Positions 1 through 7,105 of a stretch of 11,704 bases of DNA are shown piece by piece. A model generated the notes under the pieces. The model was not told the origin of the DNA. It saw nothing but the letters and a program-made list of their open reading frames with translations, and did no database searches. The position numbers and the translations under genes were made by a program. The stretch lies in assembly GCA_965657945.1 (NCBI GenBank), contig CBFHPW010000038.1, positions 1 to 11,704 of the forward strand, written 5' to 3'. The DNA comes from CAJJDF01 sp965657945. Its GTDB lineage: Bacteria > Bacteroidota > Bacteroidia > Flavobacteriales_D > CAJJDF01. The stretch's first letter is position 1. Each line of letters starts with the position of its first letter.

Positions 1-1407
1 TGGTCTTTTTGCTCCAAATTCTCTCATAGAAGCCACATTTTTATTCCATATACCAACAGAACGTCTCCACTTCTTATAATGCATTGGAATCTCGGGTGCC
101 AATGATTTTTCAAATCTTTCAATTTGCTGTGTCACATTTTTTTCACTCAATTGCCAATTCAAATAGTTTGTCACTTTTCTCAGATAGGTTTGCTTAACCC
201 CTTCGTTCTCCATTAATTTTCTGATAATGACAGTTGACCAAGCCGGATAAGGCCATTTTCTAGTGCTTTTAATAAAGTAGTCATCTATTGTATTACTCTC
301 ATAACTATCTCTTGACCTTAGTCCAAAACCAAAATCTGTATCAAATAATATCCAGCGCCACTTACTCCCCTTTTTTCTTGAACGCCAATACCGAATATTT
401 CCTCCGGCATCAATGTTATTAAAATAAACTTGAGCAATGTTATAATCCAGATAGTTGTCGATATCCATGAGTTTACCAAGGGAATCTATATTTTCATTTT
501 TCGAAAAATCAGTTCTTTCGATAAATCGAATCAATGATTTATAATTCATTCTACCAAACTCTTGCACATCGCCTCTATGCTTTAAGATTGCTACACTATC
601 TTTATCTACCTCGAAATGTTGTTGTAAATAATGTTCGTTTAGTTTTTCTCTCAAATGATAAATTCCCCAATATTCCCCATTCAAATAGACCACGCAGGAG
701 CGATATGCTTGAGTTTCTATATTTAAATCTCTTACTAAACTTGTCATAAAAACATCCCTAAAATGACTGCTACAAAAATCTGAACCTGAGTTTCTTAAAA
801 TCAAAGATTTGTACTTTTTAAATTCCAAATTATCGAAGACTTTTGCCTTTATCTTCTTTTTACCGTACTTGCTTTTAGCATGAATAGAAAAAGATTTTTG
901 AGGCAACATGGCGCTATACTGACCAAAAATTCGCACTCCTACCTGCTGATTAAACTCCGAATCAAAATCAGCTCCTAATAATTCAATGTTGGCTACTCTT
1001 TCCCAGTTTTTGTGAAAGTTAGCTCCACGGTATGGCGGGTCGGGGTTGGCTCCCGGACCTTTTACATACATTCCCGAAATAGTATCAAACAAATCTCCTG
1101 GCCTCATGGTAAGAAAAACCACTGGCAAGGAATGTTTGGTAAATAAATAATTGCGCGTAATGTCCCTTTTATCACCCTCCATTCTTACTCTCACAGTTTG
1201 AGTAGAACGAATAACCAAACTATCCAAAAATAAAGTGCTGGGATTATTACCGTCTGTTGAATAATATATTTTCTTATCTCTAGGCCCGGTAATTAGGAGT
1301 GAAATTGGCGAACTATAATATCCTGAGTTATGCGAAAAAACAATACTATCTAATTGCGAAAAACTCGCATTTGCAATCAGTAAAAAAAAGACTAAAATTA
1401 CTTTCAT
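1..1407 (-). CDS. Exported CotH-family (secretory kinase-like) protein, C-terminus beyond window
   Basis: The reading frame is open for 469 codons from ATG 1407-1405 to the window edge, so the stop lies outside. Residues 1-18 form a signal peptide (MKVILVFFLLIANASFSQ). Residues about 25-90 resemble a chitobiase C-terminal-like Ig domain (YYSTDGNNPS). Residues about 95-465 match the CotH family: QKSFSIHAKSKYG near 170, LILRNSGSD near 202, NGEYWGIYHLREKL 243-256, YFNNIDAGGN 328-337 and WRWILFDTDFG 350-360. In Bacillus subtilis and bacterial relatives CotH is an atypical, Fam20C-like protein kinase; by analogy D333, N337 and the D356/D358 pair are candidate catalytic and metal-binding residues, which is my inference. 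The start overlaps the stop of the upstream glycosyltransferase gene by 4 bp, supporting translational coupling. Likely substrate: exported or cell-surface proteins, unknown. CotH domains in Bacteroidota can also be structural parts of surface proteins. The family call is strong; kinase activity is unproven. Confidence 0.88.
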   Translation of the reverse strand, partial: MKVILVFFLLIANASFSQLDSIVFSHNSGYYSSPISLLITGPRDKKIYYSTDGNNPSTLFLDSLVIRSTQTVRVRMEGDKRDITRNYLFTKHSLPVVFLTMRPGDLFDTISGMYVKGPGANPDPPYRGANFHKNWERVANIELLGADFDSEFNQQVGVRIFGQYSAMLPQKSFSIHAKSKYGKKKIKAKVFDNLEFKKYKSLILRNSGSDFCSSHFRDVFMTSLVRDLNIETQAYRSCVVYLNGEYWGIYHLREKLNEHYLQQHFEVDKDSVAILKHRGDVQEFGRMNYKSLIRFIERTDFSKNENIDSLGKLMDIDNYLDYNIAQVYFNNIDAGGNIRYWRSRKKGSKWRWILFDTDFGFGLRSRDSYESNTIDDYFIKSTRKWPYPAWSTVIIRKLMENEGVKQTYLRKVTNYLNWQLSEKNVTQQIERFEKSLAPEIPMHYKKWRRSVGIWNKNVASMREFGAKRP

Positions 1408-2978
1408 TGTTCAACAGAATAAATCAATATATTCCTGAATTTACCCATTTCATTTTTCATGTACGGCAGATAGTCAGAAAATTCCTCCTTTTTGTATTCA
1501 CTTACAAACAAATACTTTGCTCCAAATGATTTCGCTAGTTCCCATTGATTTTCATATTCGTGAACATTGCAGTAATTCGTAAAACCTATTTGATCCATGT
1601 TGTACAAGGAAATATTAATACTTACGTCACCCAATACCATTACAACGTCTTCTCTTTTTATTCCTATGGATCGCAAATAAGGCGTTATCTCTTCATATGC
1701 CTGTTGATTTTTATTATACTCGAATTGATACCAACCAAAAACATCCTTGTCGTGCTGAGAAATATAATCGTATCCCGCAAAAGCAATAGGATCGGTTGTA
1801 TTGTATCGATGACGCACATGAACAGAACCAATAAAAACTAAATATAGCAGCACTCCTACCAACGAGTAATTCCACCAAGGCTTCGCAAATAGGGTTGTAT
1901 TTTGATACAGGAAAAGAAAGAAAGTAAACCAAGTTACTAAATAGAATATTAAGCTATTAATTAGGTAATAATCATGGATATCAAACACTTGATAAAAGAG
2001 TAAAAAGAAAAAACTTACACCTAGAAAAAGTAAAATATTTAACGTAATCACAAAGGGGTTTATTCTTTTCATGTTCCAAACATTAGTGATGAATAAAATC
2101 CCTGTAGCGATGTGAATTCCAGAATTAAATATTCTGGGAGCCTGAACAGAAATAAATTGAGAAAAAGTTTCGATCATTCTTTGACCGCTTAACTCCCAAA
2201 TAGGCAAAATTCCTTTGAGAAAAACATACGAATTGCCATTAGATTCACTGTACTGAATAGCATAAATGTACCAACTAGCTATGCATAATAATGGGAGAAA
2301 AAAATAAAGGAAATGAATTGGTTTAAAAAGCCGAACTTCCTTAAACTTAACGAATCCGAATAACTCAAAAACTGCAATTCCGGCTAAAGCAAACAAACTG
2401 AACAAAGAAGAAATTTTAATAAGACCTGCTAATAAAAAAAAGACAATCACCAAAAACAGGTTCTTGTTATCGTGAGAATTGTAAAATCTGTAAAACCAAT
2501 ACCAGCCTATAAATACAAGGTTGAGAGCAGTAGCATCCGCCAAAAAATTATTGGTATAATAAATATAAATAGGGGAGGTGAACAGAAAAAATGACAGAAA
2601 TAAAGACGGTAGGATAGATGAAAACAATTCTGAAAATAGTTTGAATAAATACAACATACCAAGAAAAGCAATAAGCACATTTATCAATCTAAATATCCAT
2701 TCTTGTTGTCCTGTGATTTTCCAAATATTACCCACCAAATAATACAAAATCGGAAATTCGCTGGCTACACCTCGCAATCCTGTTTCATCGCTCATGTGAT
2801 GAATTTTAGGTTGATGGAAAGCTAAGTTTTCTTTGTAATAATTTTGAGTAATCGATAAGCAATCAGCTTGCCTCCATTGATGAATGGAGCCATTTTTTTT
2901 TGTTAAAATTGCTGGGTAATTGTAACACAAAGAAATCCCAATAAAAGAAATAATAAATATGATTATTTCCTTTTTCAT
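1404..2978 (-). CDS. GT39/ArnT-like integral membrane glycosyltransferase
   Basis: A 524-residue polytopic protein with about ten hydrophobic segments (first at residues 4-20, others near 100-140, 150-165, 174-207, 222-240, 310-330, 338-357 and 370-385). The first loop carries HQWRQADCLSITQNY (33-47), typical of GT-C fold enzymes of the PMT/ArnT (GT39) group, in which an early acidic residue, here probably D38, is catalytic. Other family-like points are ASEFPILYYLVGNIW (72-86), NNFLADATALNL (143-154) and FDIHDYYLI (332-340). The C-terminal 130 residues form a soluble domain, presumably periplasmic. Such enzymes move a sugar from a polyprenyl-phosphate donor onto protein or lipid on the outer face of the inner membrane; donor and acceptor here are unknown. 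The gene starts 2 bp after the M28 gene ends and its TGA overlaps the CotH start. Class call is good, substrate not predictable. Confidence 0.82.
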   Translation of the reverse strand: MKKEIIIFIISFIGISLCYNYPAILTKKNGSIHQWRQADCLSITQNYYKENLAFHQPKIHHMSDETGLRGVASEFPILYYLVGNIWKITGQQEWIFRLINVLIAFLGMLYLFKLFSELFSSILPSLFLSFFLFTSPIYIYYTNNFLADATALNLVFIGWYWFYRFYNSHDNKNLFLVIVFFLLAGLIKISSLFSLFALAGIAVFELFGFVKFKEVRLFKPIHFLYFFLPLLCIASWYIYAIQYSESNGNSYVFLKGILPIWELSGQRMIETFSQFISVQAPRIFNSGIHIATGILFITNVWNMKRINPFVITLNILLFLGVSFFFLLFYQVFDIHDYYLINSLIFYLVTWFTFFLFLYQNTTLFAKPWWNYSLVGVLLYLVFIGSVHVRHRYNTTDPIAFAGYDYISQHDKDVFGWYQFEYNKNQQAYEEITPYLRSIGIKREDVVMVLGDVSINISLYNMDQIGFTNYCNVHEYENQWELAKSFGAKYLFVSEYKKEEFSDYLPYMKNEMGKFRNILIYSVEQ

Positions 2979-2980
2979 GC

Positions 2981-4510
2981 TTAATCATTCAGTTTTAGTC
3001 GAGTTGGCTTATTCGCCAATTCCCAAGCTGTGTAAAATACAAGTTGTGTAATTGTTTCTACTTTATCGAATAATATTTTGTCCACCTCATCGGTTGCTTT
3101 GTGGTAATCTTCGTGTACTCCACTGAAATAAAATATTACTGGAATCCCATTTTTTGCAAAATTATAATGATCACTTCTGTAATAAAATCTATTAGGATCA
3201 TTTTCATCATTAAAAGTATAATCTAATTCTAGTTTCGTGTATTTCTTGTTGGTAGCTTCGTTTATTAGGTGTAATTCCTTGCTGATTTTATCGGCACCAA
3301 TTACATACACATATTCCTTTTCGGTATGGTGCTCATCTAACCTACCAATCATATCTATATTCAAATTAGCCACCGTTTTTTCGAGAGGAAAAATAGGATT
3401 TTCAGTATAATACCTTGAACCCAACAAACCTTTTTCTTCTCCCGAAACAGGCATAATCACGATACTTCTTTTTGGCCCATTTCCTTCGTTTTTTGCTTTC
3501 TGAAAAGCTTGAGCTATTTCCAGTAAAGCCACAGTTCCGGTTCCGTCATCATCTGCACCATTATACACTTCGCCATTTTGTATTCCTAAATGATCATAAT
3601 GAGCTGTAAGAATAATATACTCATGCTTGAGTTCTGGGTCACTTCCTTCTATCAACCCAACTACATTGGAAGATTCAATTCTCCCCATGCCTTTTGTGTA
3701 CATAAACTGAATTGTTTCATATTGTGGATGACGAATCAAAAAAGTTGAATCAGGTTTTTCTATTGTATAAATCTCGTTTAATAATTCGTCCGATAAAAAA
3801 TAGAAAGGAATAAATTGATTTTTTTTATTCACTATATCTGTTGCTAATCTCATGGAAGATTTAGTTAAATAATGGTGAACCTTTTCTAAATTCTCTTGGT
3901 AGTTAGTGCTAGAAAAAAACACTTGTTTAGCCCCTCTACTTTCCGCAAATCTCACTTTCTTTCTCCAATCCCATTGTTTAAATTCGGAAGGGGGTTCTAA
4001 TTTAATTACCACTATTTTTCCTTCCACTTCCAGTCCTTTATAGTCATCTCTTTCTCCTTCTACAATTCCGTATTCTACCGATACTAAATTGTTTATATCT
4101 GTATCAAAAGCCTCAAATTTTGCCATAGTTCCATAGAAATAGAATTCCTTTGCATACCTGAAATCTTTGTTGTGAAACAAAATATTAGCTTGAGGTTTAT
4201 TGGTTTCTATTAATGGAAAATATTGAAAGTTACTTCCGTTATTTCCTGGAGTAACTCCATAACTATCGAGTTCTTTTTTTAAATATTCAGCCGTCATTCT
4301 TTGGCCTTTTTTCCCAGTTTCTCTTCCTTCGTATTCATCTGATGCAATTACTTCCAAGTGATTTTTTAGTTCTTCCTGAGTAATCGTAGAAGCATATTGT
4401 TGAGAGAATTTATTTTTGCTAACCTTATATGTTGGTTTTAACAAAGAACACGAGGTAAGTACTATAACACCAAGAAGATATATCAACTGTTTCATCATTT
4501 GATTCTTCAT
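2981..4510 (-). CDS. M28-family zinc metallopeptidase lipoprotein with PA-like insert
   Basis: A 509-residue protein with a lipoprotein signal: hydrophobic residues 8-19 then LTSC, with C21 the probable lipidated cysteine. ATG 4510 is used; M5 or M6 are alternative starts that keep the signal. Residues about 45-110 are the M28 N-terminal part (SDEYEGRETGKKGQ, 57-70). Residues about 130-270 look like a protease-associated (PA) domain (DDYKGLEVEGKIVVIK). The catalytic core follows with the expected zinc and catalytic residues: TAHYDHLG (H304, D306), NGADDDGTG (D320), SGEEKGLLGS (E358/E359), NIDMIGR (D386) and HEDYHKATDE (H470). All are present, so an active co-catalytic di-zinc aminopeptidase or carboxypeptidase is expected, anchored in the envelope. 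It starts 9 bp after rpiB ends and lies 2 bp before the glycosyltransferase. The peptide substrate cannot be read from sequence; peptide scavenging or envelope protein trimming are both possible. Confidence 0.92.
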   Translation of the reverse strand: MKNQMMKQLIYLLGVIVLTSCSLLKPTYKVSKNKFSQQYASTITQEELKNHLEVIASDEYEGRETGKKGQRMTAEYLKKELDSYGVTPGNNGSNFQYFPLIETNKPQANILFHNKDFRYAKEFYFYGTMAKFEAFDTDINNLVSVEYGIVEGERDDYKGLEVEGKIVVIKLEPPSEFKQWDWRKKVRFAESRGAKQVFFSSTNYQENLEKVHHYLTKSSMRLATDIVNKKNQFIPFYFLSDELLNEIYTIEKPDSTFLIRHPQYETIQFMYTKGMGRIESSNVVGLIEGSDPELKHEYIILTAHYDHLGIQNGEVYNGADDDGTGTVALLEIAQAFQKAKNEGNGPKRSIVIMPVSGEEKGLLGSRYYTENPIFPLEKTVANLNIDMIGRLDEHHTEKEYVYVIGADKISKELHLINEATNKKYTKLELDYTFNDENDPNRFYYRSDHYNFAKNGIPVIFYFSGVHEDYHKATDEVDKILFDKVETITQLVFYTAWELANKPTRLKLND

Positions 4511-4519
4511 TATATTATA

Positions 4520-4942
4520 TTATATTTTATTGATTCTTCTCTCATGCCTACCGCCTTCAAAATCAGTATCAATATAGGTTGATACTATTTCTAAAGCTAA
4601 TTCCTCGGAAATAAACCTTGCCGGAATAGATAACACATTTGCATCGTTATGTTGTCTGGCAAGTTCGCATATCTCATTTGTCCAACACAAAGCTGCCCTC
4701 ACATTCTTGTATTTATTTACAGTCATGTTTATTCCATTTCCACTTCCGCAAATGGCAATTCCTCGCTCAAACTCTGCCTTATCAACTGCTTCACCCACCT
4801 TATGACCAAAATCTGGATAATCCACACTTTCATCAGAAAAGGGTCCAAAATCTTGAAAACCGATGTTTCTTTCTTTTAACACTTCCTTAATTTTCTCTTT
4901 TAATTCGTATCCGGCATGATCCGATCCTAACGCAATTCTCAT
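4520..4942 (-). CDS. rpiB: Ribose-5-phosphate isomerase B
   Basis: A 140-residue cytoplasmic protein of normal length for the RpiB/LacAB family. It interconverts ribose 5-phosphate and ribulose 5-phosphate in the non-oxidative pentose phosphate pathway. Diagnostic segments are MRIALGSDHAGYELK (D8, H9 for substrate binding), CGSGNGINM starting at C65 (the expected catalytic cysteine and anion hole), NKYKNVRAALCW (76-87), RQHNDANVL (96-104, with H98) and the C-terminal GGRHERRI with phosphate-binding arginines. It is the first gene of a four-gene leftward operon; the next gene, an M28 peptidase, begins 9 bp after its stop. Metabolically it does not explain its neighbours, so it may simply donate its promoter. 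The spacer upstream is the repeat-bearing AT-rich region, one repeat copy lying 35 bp before this start. RpiB-fold enzymes sometimes act on allose or galactose 6-phosphates, but the catalytic Cys favours the ribose enzyme. Confidence 0.95.
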   Translation of the reverse strand: MRIALGSDHAGYELKEKIKEVLKERNIGFQDFGPFSDESVDYPDFGHKVGEAVDKAEFERGIAICGSGNGINMTVNKYKNVRAALCWTNEICELARQHNDANVLSIPARFISEELALEIVSTYIDTDFEGGRHERRINKI

Positions 4943-4976
4943 AGTAATGATTTGTTTTTTAGTTTGTTATATACCT

Positions 4977-4984
4977 TCTTAACA
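4977..4984 (+). repeat. TCTTAACA octamer, rpiB-proximal copy
   Basis: This is an exact copy of the octamer found twice at 5295-5312. It lies 35 bp upstream of the rpiB start codon, where a repressor or activator of the leftward operon could bind. Similarity runs slightly past the octamer (TTCTTAACATA here, CTCTTAACATA at 5304-5314). Function is inferred only from recurrence. Confidence 0.4.
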
Positions 4985-5237
4985 TAGAATTTACATTTAT
5001 TAACAATAATATATTATAGGTTTGTAAATACTTAATTTATAATTAATTAGAACTTTTACTTATCAACATTACAATCGTGTATAAGAAAAAATAATATTGA
5101 TAGCTTCTCATAAAAGTAATGGGATAAATTCAAATAAAATTACAAGGGAATAAATTAAAATAATATCCTAATATTTTTACTTGATAATTATACTCACTTT
5201 ATGAAGAGATAAAGATAGGTTAAATTCTAAAATTTAA

Positions 5238-5250
5238 TTAACAATTGATA
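5238..5250 (+). repeat. TTAACAAYTGATA motif, copy 1
   Basis: The sequence TTAACAATTGATA here matches TTAACAACTGATA at 5388-5400 in 12 of 13 positions, exactly 150 bp apart. Both are followed closely by ATAACA (after 3 bp here, immediately in copy 2). The core CAATTG is palindromic in this copy only. Confidence 0.35.
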
Positions 5251-5294
5251 GAGATAACACAAAAATATCTCAACCGAAACTGAAGTAAAGTAAT

Positions 5295-5312
5295 TCTTAA
5301 CAACTCTTAACA
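5295..5312 (+). repeat. Tandem TCTTAACA pair with 10-bp period (possible OmpR-family operator)
   Basis: Two identical octamers occupy 5295-5302 and 5305-5312, separated by AC. A direct repeat of one helical turn is the usual target geometry for OmpR/PhoB-type response regulators, and such a regulator is encoded in the operon starting 252 bp downstream. This makes an autoregulatory site plausible. The link to that regulator is inference; the repeat itself is directly visible. Confidence 0.45.
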
Positions 5313-5387
5313 TATAGATTTAATTATCAATAAATTAAAAAAAATATAAGTAGTAAATTTACAGGTATAATAAAATGTGAATAAGTT

Positions 5388-5400
5388 TTAACAACTGATA
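5388..5400 (+). repeat. TTAACAAYTGATA motif, copy 2
   Basis: This is the second copy of the 13-mer described at 5238-5250. It sits 4 bp after the DnaA-box-like TGTGAATAA (5376-5384) and about 165 bp before the MORN gene start. Confidence 0.35.
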
Positions 5401-5526
5401 ATAACAAACAACTTTTCTTTTTTTTGTGCACAGAACTAACACCTATAATAATAATAACATAATAAGTTTAAAAACTATTTATTTATAATGAATAGAGTTT
5501 AGAGTAAAGAAACTGAAGAATATAAA

Positions 5527-5549
5527 TTGGGGATTTTAATTTATCTTTG
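5527..5549 (+). promoter_or_regulatory. Candidate Bacteroidota-type promoter for the MORN-kinase-regulator operon
   Basis: TATCTTTG at 5542-5549 fits the TAnnTTTG -7 box exactly. The only upstream TTG (5527-5529) is 12 bp away, shorter than the usual roughly 17-23 bp, so the -33 element is poor. Transcription would begin near 5555, leaving a leader of only about 10 nt before ATG 5564. An activator bound upstream could compensate for the weak -33 box. Confidence 0.4.
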
Positions 5550-5563
5550 GGTAATCGAAATCA

Positions 5564-7105
5564 ATGAAAATAAATACACAAAATATTAAATTTTTACTGG
5601 CGGCTATTTTTTTCCCCATTACTTTTTTTTCTCAGCAAACAAACCCTAATGGGTTTAATATTTTTTATTTCGAAAATGGAAATATAGCAAGCAAAGGTTT
5701 TTTGAAAGACGGAAAACCTAATGGGTATTGGTTTAATTATAACCTAAACGGTACGTTAAAATCGGAGGGAAATAGAAAAAACTTTTTACTGGATAGTACC
5801 TGGAAATTTTATTCGAATCAATACATCAAAGAGATTGTAAATTACGAAAAAAATAAAAAACATGGGCCTTTTATTCAGTTTGGTGATTCGGGTATATTGT
5901 TTTCGAAATCGCATTACGTCAATGATACTTTGCAGGGCGAAAAATTAGTGTTTTACCCAACTGGAGAACTTCATTTTAAGTACAATTATGTAGATGGAAA
6001 CTATCATGGATCTGCATACGAATACAGAGAAGATTCTACTATTATTTCAATTTACGAATACAACAGAGGTAAACTCATAAGAAGAGAAAAAATTAATCGT
6101 TTTGATAAAGAAGGAAACAAGGATGGAGTTTGGAAAATATATACCGAAAATGGCATTTTAAGAGAAGAAGGTGAGTATAAAAATGGGAAGAAAAACGGTG
6201 TGTTTAAGCTATACAAATACAATGGAGAACTGGATGCTTTACAAAAATTTAATCAAGGTGAAATTTTGATGAACGATGAGGATCTTCAGTTTGTGCAATT
6301 TTTTACAGAGTATTACCCAACAGGCGAAATACATTTTACAATTGCCAAAAATGACCTAGACCAAAAACAAGGAATTACTCAAGAATATGACAAAAAAGGA
6401 AATATAATTGAGACAAAAATTTACAGAAAAGATACCTTATTTGCTAAAGGTTTGATTGATTCTGAAGGGCTGAAACAAAAAGAATGGAAATTTTACTTAA
6501 AAGGTGAAAAAGTGATAGCGAAGGGTAAATACAAAAATGATTACAGAGTTGACGAATGGTTATTTTATTATCCTTCAGGGAAAATTGAACAAAAAGGAAA
6601 ATTTAAAAACGGTAAATTGAATGGAAAATGGGTTTGGTATTATCCGTTGGGTATGGTTCATCGAGAAGAATATTACCGAAGAGGTAAGGAAAATGGAGAG
6701 TTTATTGAATACGATGAAGAAGGAAAAATTATTACCAAAGGAGATTATACCAATGGATTAAAAGATGGAAATTGGTTTTATGAAGTAGGCGATCATACTG
6801 AAAAAGGAAAATATGTGGAGGGACAAAAAGACGGTGAATGGACTTATTTTTATAGGACGGATCAATTGTACTTTAAAGGAAACTACAAAAATGGAAAACC
6901 GATTGACAAACATATTTATTACCACGTAAATGGAAATAAAAAATGGACAGGTAATTACTCTTTGGGTAAAAAAGAGGGAAAATGGATTCGGTATAATGAG
7001 AAAGGTGAAATATTGGTTACCTATAATTTTAGAAATGATGTGTTGATAAAAACGGATGGAAAAAAAATAAAACCTGCATTTAAAGAAGAACTAAACAGAG
7101 AATGA
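5564..7105 (+). CDS. Exported MORN_2/YwqK-type repeat protein, linked to a two-component system
   Basis: A 513-residue protein with an N-terminal signal peptide (hydrophobic residues 9-22, likely cleavage near FFSQQ, 21-25). The remainder is built from roughly 15-20 degenerate units of about 23 residues with the pattern G-(E/K)-aromatic-x-N-G-K-x-x-G-x-W-x-x-Y-x-x-x-G, for example GKFKNGKLNGKWVWYY (345-360) and GNYKNGKPIDKHIYYH (439-454). These are MORN_2 (YwqK-like) repeats, which fold as beta-hairpins. The family is often labelled 'antitoxin YwqK', but nothing here supports a toxin-antitoxin role. The last four bases (ATGA, 7102-7105) overlap the start of the sensor kinase, indicating translational coupling and a possible role as a periplasmic or surface partner of that kinase. 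No catalytic residues are visible; it is most likely a binding or scaffold protein. The spacing and number of repeats vary along the protein, with a less regular middle part (about 225-310). Confidence 0.88.
   Translation: MKINTQNIKFLLAAIFFPITFFSQQTNPNGFNIFYFENGNIASKGFLKDGKPNGYWFNYNLNGTLKSEGNRKNFLLDSTWKFYSNQYIKEIVNYEKNKKHGPFIQFGDSGILFSKSHYVNDTLQGEKLVFYPTGELHFKYNYVDGNYHGSAYEYREDSTIISIYEYNRGKLIRREKINRFDKEGNKDGVWKIYTENGILREEGEYKNGKKNGVFKLYKYNGELDALQKFNQGEILMNDEDLQFVQFFTEYYPTGEIHFTIAKNDLDQKQGITQEYDKKGNIIETKIYRKDTLFAKGLIDSEGLKQKEWKFYLKGEKVIAKGKYKNDYRVDEWLFYYPSGKIEQKGKFKNGKLNGKWVWYYPLGMVHREEYYRRGKENGEFIEYDEEGKIITKGDYTNGLKDGNWFYEVGDHTEKGKYVEGQKDGEWTYFYRTDQLYFKGNYKNGKPIDKHIYYHVNGNKKWTGNYSLGKKEGKWIRYNEKGEILVTYNFRNDVLIKTDGKKIKPAFKEELNRE

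Larger units (their letters stand above)
4943..5563. other. Long AT-rich divergent intergenic region without a gene
   Basis: This 621-bp spacer separates the divergent rpiB and MORN-protein operons. Hand count gives about 19% G+C over 4981-5520, lower than the flanking genes. Stops are dense in all frames and I see no credible coding sequence, tRNA or stable hairpin. It holds six copies of TTAACA, all on the plus strand (4979, 5000, 5238, 5297, 5307, 5388) and none on the minus strand, three of them inside TCTTAACA. It also has a trinucleotide-like run of ATA near 5445-5464, a plus-strand TAGGTTTG (5017-5024) with no matching -33 box, and single DnaA-box-like sites (5060-5068, 5376-5384). It must contain promoters for both operons, but 621 bp is far more than that needs. 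Confidence 0.8.

Noticed and set aside
1714..1932. Second minus-strand frame within the glycosyltransferase gene
   Set aside because: It overlaps the conserved GT39 frame and shows no protein-like features.
4639..4890. Plus-strand reading frames opposite rpiB
   Set aside because: rpiB is conserved across its full length on the other strand; these frames have no domain or promoter.
5445..5464. ATA trinucleotide run as a phase-variation microsatellite
   Set aside because: It is short, interrupted, outside coding sequence and expected by chance in DNA of about 19% G+C.
5564..7105. YwqK-type antitoxin of a toxin-antitoxin pair
   Set aside because: The protein has a signal peptide, is far longer than an antitoxin, and its neighbours are a kinase and a regulator, not a toxin. 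The name is a database label for the repeat family.
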